Source: Rodentolepis nana (lineage: Eukaryota; Platyhelminthes; Cestoda; Cyclophyllidea; Hymenolepididae). From it: a DNA stretch of 10,679 nucleotides. Positions 7,495 to 10,679 of this stretch are shown here, one piece after another (positions within the stretch are counted from its first letter, which is position 1; every line of letters begins with the position of its first letter). Location of the stretch: NCBI GenBank assembly GCA_900617975.1, contig UZAE01001999.1:1-10679 (forward strand). Direction: 5' to 3'. Made by a program: the position numbers and the translations under genes. The notes under the pieces were generated by a model, which made no database searches, was not told the DNA's origin, and saw only the letters and a program-made list of their open reading frames with translations.

Positions 7495-7861
7495 GGTGTG
7501 CGATAGACTTACATCCACGTGGTACACCCTGTGCAACGAATACTCATTCGGCAAAAGTTTATTAACCGGCAGCTGACTTTTGACTTCAAACTACCATCAC
7601 CCCACTGTATGTCATATTCCATAACTTCCATAGTACTCATCTCACCTTTACTCTACCTCTGAGTCTGTTAACTTCCATAGTACTCATCTCACCTTTACTC
7701 TACCATTGCATCTGTCTGTCTCCTCTACATCTGTGAATCGTTATTCTGTCCCCCCTCTTCACTTTTTGTCACATTGATGTTCCTTCCCTCTGTGAAGCTC
7801 GAAGTCAACTAAAGGGCTAATGATAACTATCAAAACGCCTGCCATTGAAATAAATAAATAA
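7495..7861 (+). mobile_element. SINE-like repeat, copy 6, with internal duplication
   Basis: This copy runs from GGTGTGCGATAGACTTAC to GCCATTGAAATAAATAAATA and is the longest because of an internal tandem duplication. A 36-bp segment beginning TAACTTCCATAGTACTC occurs at 7622-7657 and again, identical, at 7669-7704, a 47-bp period. Without it the copy has the normal length. The 3' tail is three clean AAAT-like units. Only a weak flanking match, TTTTGA (7487-7492 and 7865-7870), is available as a target-site duplication. The internal stem is slightly mutated on the 5' side (AGCTGACTTT) with an intact GAAGTCAACT at the 3' side. Confidence 0.9.
7622..7704 (+). repeat. Direct tandem duplication inside copy 6 (36 bp identical, 47-bp period)
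   Basis: Units 7622-7657 and 7669-7704 are identical. No other copy in the window carries this duplication, so it arose in this copy or in its source element. Confidence 0.95.
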
Positions 7862-7870
7862 GTATTTTGA

Positions 7871-8429
7871 AACATCACTGGAAATATTCGAATTTTCGAT
7901 TTGCTTATAATTTATGCCATCTAAAAGAGACTTAAAATAATTTTAACTTAAATTTTTTTGAATGAAAATTCCCTATCTTAATTTATCCATGATTATAGAA
8001 GTAAAATTTGCTAATATATTAACAAAAGACACAGAAACACGCCTTCAGGTCTATCACATCTTACTACCATAAGCATTATAAGATATTAAGATACAGACAA
8101 ATCGGTGATAAGGTGCTGTACTTATAACGTTTATCAGTGCAAAATCTCATAGGTCTGGATGCATTTTCCCCTCTTTAGAAAGAAAGCAATTTTTATGCTA
8201 TTGAGAAAAAGCGTTTCAGACTGCATGAAAATCAACAATTAGTTCTATAAATGGCTATTTGCGCTCTGCACTGTCTTTAAAGCAACTTTAAACCAGCATC
8301 CTCCATCAGCTGGGTGTTTCAAGAATGGTAAAATCTCTTGTTCCAGAAGATACTTCAGGCGTAAGAGTAACCCATTCCTGTTAGTGGCATCGAATGGGAC
8401 GACCCTTTTAATCAATCTTTAGAAAGCTG
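7871..8429. other. AT-rich unique sequence between copies 6 and 7
   Basis: I see no gene, RNA or repeat beyond short A and T runs. Confidence 0.5.
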
Positions 8430-8439
8430 ATGTCTAATA

Positions 8440-8754
8440 TTATTTATTTATTTTAAATGGCGTCCGTTTTGATTGTTATCATTTGCCTTTAGCTGACTTC
8501 GGACTTCACAGAGAGAAAGAGGAACATCAAAGGAACAAAAATTTGAGAGGGGAGACAAAATAATAATTCGCAAATTTAATTGAGACAGACAGACACAAAG
8601 CTAGAGAAAAGGTAAGGAAGGGGCCGAATATGACAAACAGTTGGGGTGATGGTAGTTTCAAGTCAGAAGTCAACTGCCGGTTTATAGACTTTTTGTCGTA
8701 TGAGTATGTGTTGCCCAGGGTGCACCACGTGGAGGCAAGTCTATCATACACCCC
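8440..8754 (-). mobile_element. SINE-like repeat, copy 7
   Basis: This is a complete reverse-oriented copy. The tail is at the left (TTATTTATTTATTTTAAATG from 8440) and the head at the right (TGCACCACGTGGAGGCAAGT, ending in ACACCCC at 8754). An exact 10-bp direct repeat, ATGTCTAATA, flanks it at 8430-8439 and 8755-8764. The internal inverted repeat pairs AGCTGACTTC (8491-8500) with GAAGTCAACT (8666-8675), 9 of 10. Two head CpG sites appear as transitions (TATGATAG and AACACATAC on the sense strand). The 103-codon minus-strand frame at 8527-8838, the longest in the window, lies mostly in the repeat and has no known domain, so I do not call it a gene. Confidence 0.93.
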
Positions 8755-8764
8755 ATGTCTAATA

Positions 8765-10083
8765 ATATGAAATAATTGAAAAGGTGAGATAATTCTATGT
8801 GGTCTCTGATGTAAAATTTGCAATAGACAAAATAACATGAAAGTATATTTTTTGTAAAGTTCTGAACTTGAGATCCTATTGTTCCGAAGTCTGGATTTTA
8901 CGTAAAAAACGCGTTTTAATTTCTATCCCCCTGTAATCTTGGTCACTTGAGAAAAAACGATTAAATTGGCTTCATTCAACTATCGGTTCTGTTGATTTTA
9001 AAATTGAGGTGTTGTCAACACGCGTAGGTTAAAATTTGGTCTATTCTATTGCAAGATTTCCTTTGGGGGTAAATTGAGACCAATCGTCGTACTGCGAGAC
9101 CAATGCCCACCCTTTCCTGGAAGTCATGCCCTCGTTAAAAGTTCTCGATGTTTTTAGAACTAAAGTTTTAAGCATAAAGGAATTCCCCAACAGAGTTTTG
9201 AATTATAAGGAAATCTTAGTTCTAAGACGTTACCATATTTCACCACGAAAGAACGAAATTGTGCATCCTGTCCTAAAGTTAGAACACAGGATATGTCCTA
9301 GATAGTCTATTTTGTCCGTGAGTGCTCCTTTTTAAATTATATGAATTAGGCTACTTTTTATCGCAATTGAATGAATGTTCTTACGTACCTCCCGGCAGGG
9401 GTGGATGGAAGGGGGGAATGACATTTGAGTCTCATTAGATGTCACTCACTTTGTGCCTTTACATAAATCCTATCTGAATCATATCCACACACTCACATTT
9501 AACCCAATAGTTTCAGCAACTGATTTGGTTCATTCTCTTGAAGTCCGCATTCCGCACTTCAACAATCATCTAAAGTTGAACAAAAATGTGACTTTCTAAA
9601 TAGCTATTTAAGCACATAGAATTTGAGCTAGCTGGACATTTTAAAAAATAGGGAAATTTGATGCTAATTATTCATAAAGTATACACAAGCAAGAGTGATA
9701 AGTTTAATACTTTTTGCATTCTACACATAAATATATTTCCATTAATATTTGTTTTACTGATCTAATGCAACTTACAATATGACAACTGTGAGAAGCAAGT
9801 GATAGACCAAAATTTTGATTTATAATTTCTTCCGTGAGATTTTGAAAGCATGGAGATGTAAATTACATAGGTGGATCATGCGTTTTATGTGTTGAAGGTA
9901 TTGACTCATTCGCGATTTCGAAATTTGATAGAAGTTAAAGTCGAATGTGTCGAATTCAAAGGAATTTAATGAAAGGAAAATAACATTCTATCATTTAGTG
10001 TAGCGAAGTCATGGTTTGATAAAAGTCGAGGGATAATCAAGTTTATGATCTTGACATTCCCCATGACAAGTTGGTATTTATTT
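8765..10083. other. AT-rich unique sequence, no supported gene
   Basis: About 1.3 kb without a family copy or useful open frame. Small structures include a palindrome AAAACGCGTTTT (8906-8917), a GAGACCAAT direct repeat 20 bp apart (9076-9084, 9096-9104), and an inverted repeat ATCCTGT/ACAGGAT around a 16-base loop near 9265-9295. A TTTA-rich run at the right end adjoins the insertion site of copy 8. Confidence 0.5.
8906..8917. repeat. 12-bp perfect palindrome AAAACGCGTTTT
   Basis: Self-complementary sequence centred on CGCG. No function is supported. Confidence 0.35.
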
Positions 10084-10097
10084 ATTTATATTAAATT

Positions 10098-10429
10098 GGG
10101 GTGTGCGATAGACTTACCTCCACGTGGTGCAAATTGGTAAACGTATACTCATACGACAAAAAGTCTATTTATCGGCAGTTGACATCTCACTTCAAACTGC
10201 CATCACCCCAATGTATGTCAAATTCGACTACTTCCACAGTACTCACCTCACATTTTTCTGTGTCTGTCTGTCTCCTACATTTGTGAATCACTCTTCTGTC
10301 CCCCCCCCCTCCCCCTCGAATTTTTCTCATTTTGATGTTCCACCCCTCTGTGAAGCCCGAAGTCAGCTAAAAGGCTAATGACAACTATCAAAACACCTGT
10401 CATTCAAAATAATTAAATTAATAAATTAG
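10098..10429 (+). mobile_element. SINE-like repeat, copy 8
   Basis: This is a complete copy from GGGGTGTGCGATAGACTTAC to ACACCTGTCATTCAAAATAA, with the longest tail in the set (AATTAAATTAATAAATTAG). An exact 13-bp direct repeat, ATTTATATTAAAT, flanks it at 10084-10096 and 10430-10442, the longest and cleanest in the window. The E-box CACGTG is intact, the following GCACCC is changed to GCAAAT, and the C-rich part of the middle is expanded (a C9 run near 10301). Two overlapping + open frames (10101-10286 and 10124-10378) lie inside the repeat in different frames and are not called as genes. Confidence 0.95.
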
Positions 10430-10458
10430 ATTTATATTAAATGACTGGCTTTATAATA

Positions 10459-10679
10459 GTTATTTATTGGCCCATTTGTTGACTTCGGGTTTCACAGAGG
10501 GAAGGAACAGACAAAGTGACAAAATGTGGGGAGGGTGAACGGAAAAGTGATTCAAGGATGTAAAAGTGACAGACAGAAAAAGGTGAGGTAGTGTAAGTAC
10601 TGTGAAAGTGGTCGAATATGACATACAGTGGGGTCATGGTAATTTGAAGTCAGCAGTCAACTGTCTGCTTATAGACATC
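10459..10679 (-). mobile_element. SINE-like repeat, copy 9 (5' head cut by window end)
   Basis: This is a reverse-oriented copy starting at the left with a tail-like AGTTATTTATT and then GGCCCATTTGTTGACTTC. About 30 bases that normally separate tail from GTTGACTTC on this strand (the complement of AACTATCAAAACGCCTGCC) are missing. So it is either 3' truncated with a tail added or internally deleted. The body then follows the family to ATAGACATC at the window edge. It lies 29 bases beyond copy 8 in the opposite orientation, tail to tail. The missing head and right flank prevent a target-site test. Confidence 0.88.

Noticed and set aside
8527..8838. 103-codon minus-strand open frame, the longest in the window
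   Set aside because: Most of it lies inside repeat copy 7, and related peptides appear in other copies of the repeat. No known domain.
9265..9295. ATCCTGT/ACAGGAT inverted repeat as a terminator or RNA element
   Set aside because: Seven-base arms with a 16-base loop are expected by chance in this length of sequence, and nothing is adjacent to terminate.
1..10429. Reading the repeat family as a MITE (DNA transposon derivative)
   Set aside because: There are no terminal inverted repeats at the element ends, duplication lengths vary from 9 to 13 bp, and a variable tail precedes the right duplication. The inverted repeat found is internal.

Overview
The window looks like intergenic or intronic DNA from an animal nuclear genome, most likely an invertebrate. 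It is AT-rich, carries many short microsatellites, has no convincing intact coding region on either strand, and is crowded with one short interspersed repeat. CpG sites persist in most repeat copies, which fits a genome without heavy CpG methylation of transposons. I cannot name the species, and I recognise no protein family, tRNA, rRNA or CRISPR.

The main content is a single family of retroposon-like elements about 300-330 bp long. I count nine copies: six on the + strand (1-306, cut by the window start; 1533-1831; 3608-3921; 4602-4921; 7495-7861; 10098-10429) and three on the - strand (2861-3169; 8440-8754; 10459-10679, cut by the window end). They cover about 2.8 kb, roughly a quarter of the window. 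The sense strand starts near GGGGTGTGCGATAGACTTAC and ends near CAAAACGCCTGCCATTTGAA, followed by a variable AAATAAAT-like tail. Five copies are flanked by exact direct repeats of 9-13 bp placed outside the variable tail, the usual mark of target-primed reverse transcription. I therefore call the family SINE-like. It lacks a clear Pol III A box and carries internal T runs, so its promoter and origin are open questions.

The repeat has an internal inverted repeat (AGTTGACTTC near the 5' third, GAAGTCAACT near the 3' end), an E-box palindrome at its head, and splice-donor-like motifs on its antisense strand. Copies 4 and 5 share diagnostic bases and look like one subfamily. Copy 6 has an internal 47-bp-period duplication. 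Copies 8 and 9 face each other as a close inverted pair.

Between the copies lie AT-rich unique sequence, simple repeats ((TCC)n, (GA)n, C15, (GT)nCGCG, (CT)n, TA/CA), a more GC-rich island at about 721-1111 that weakly resembles part of an LTR, and a weak degraded coding-like stretch on the - strand near 5830-6108. No gene set or pathway can be described.
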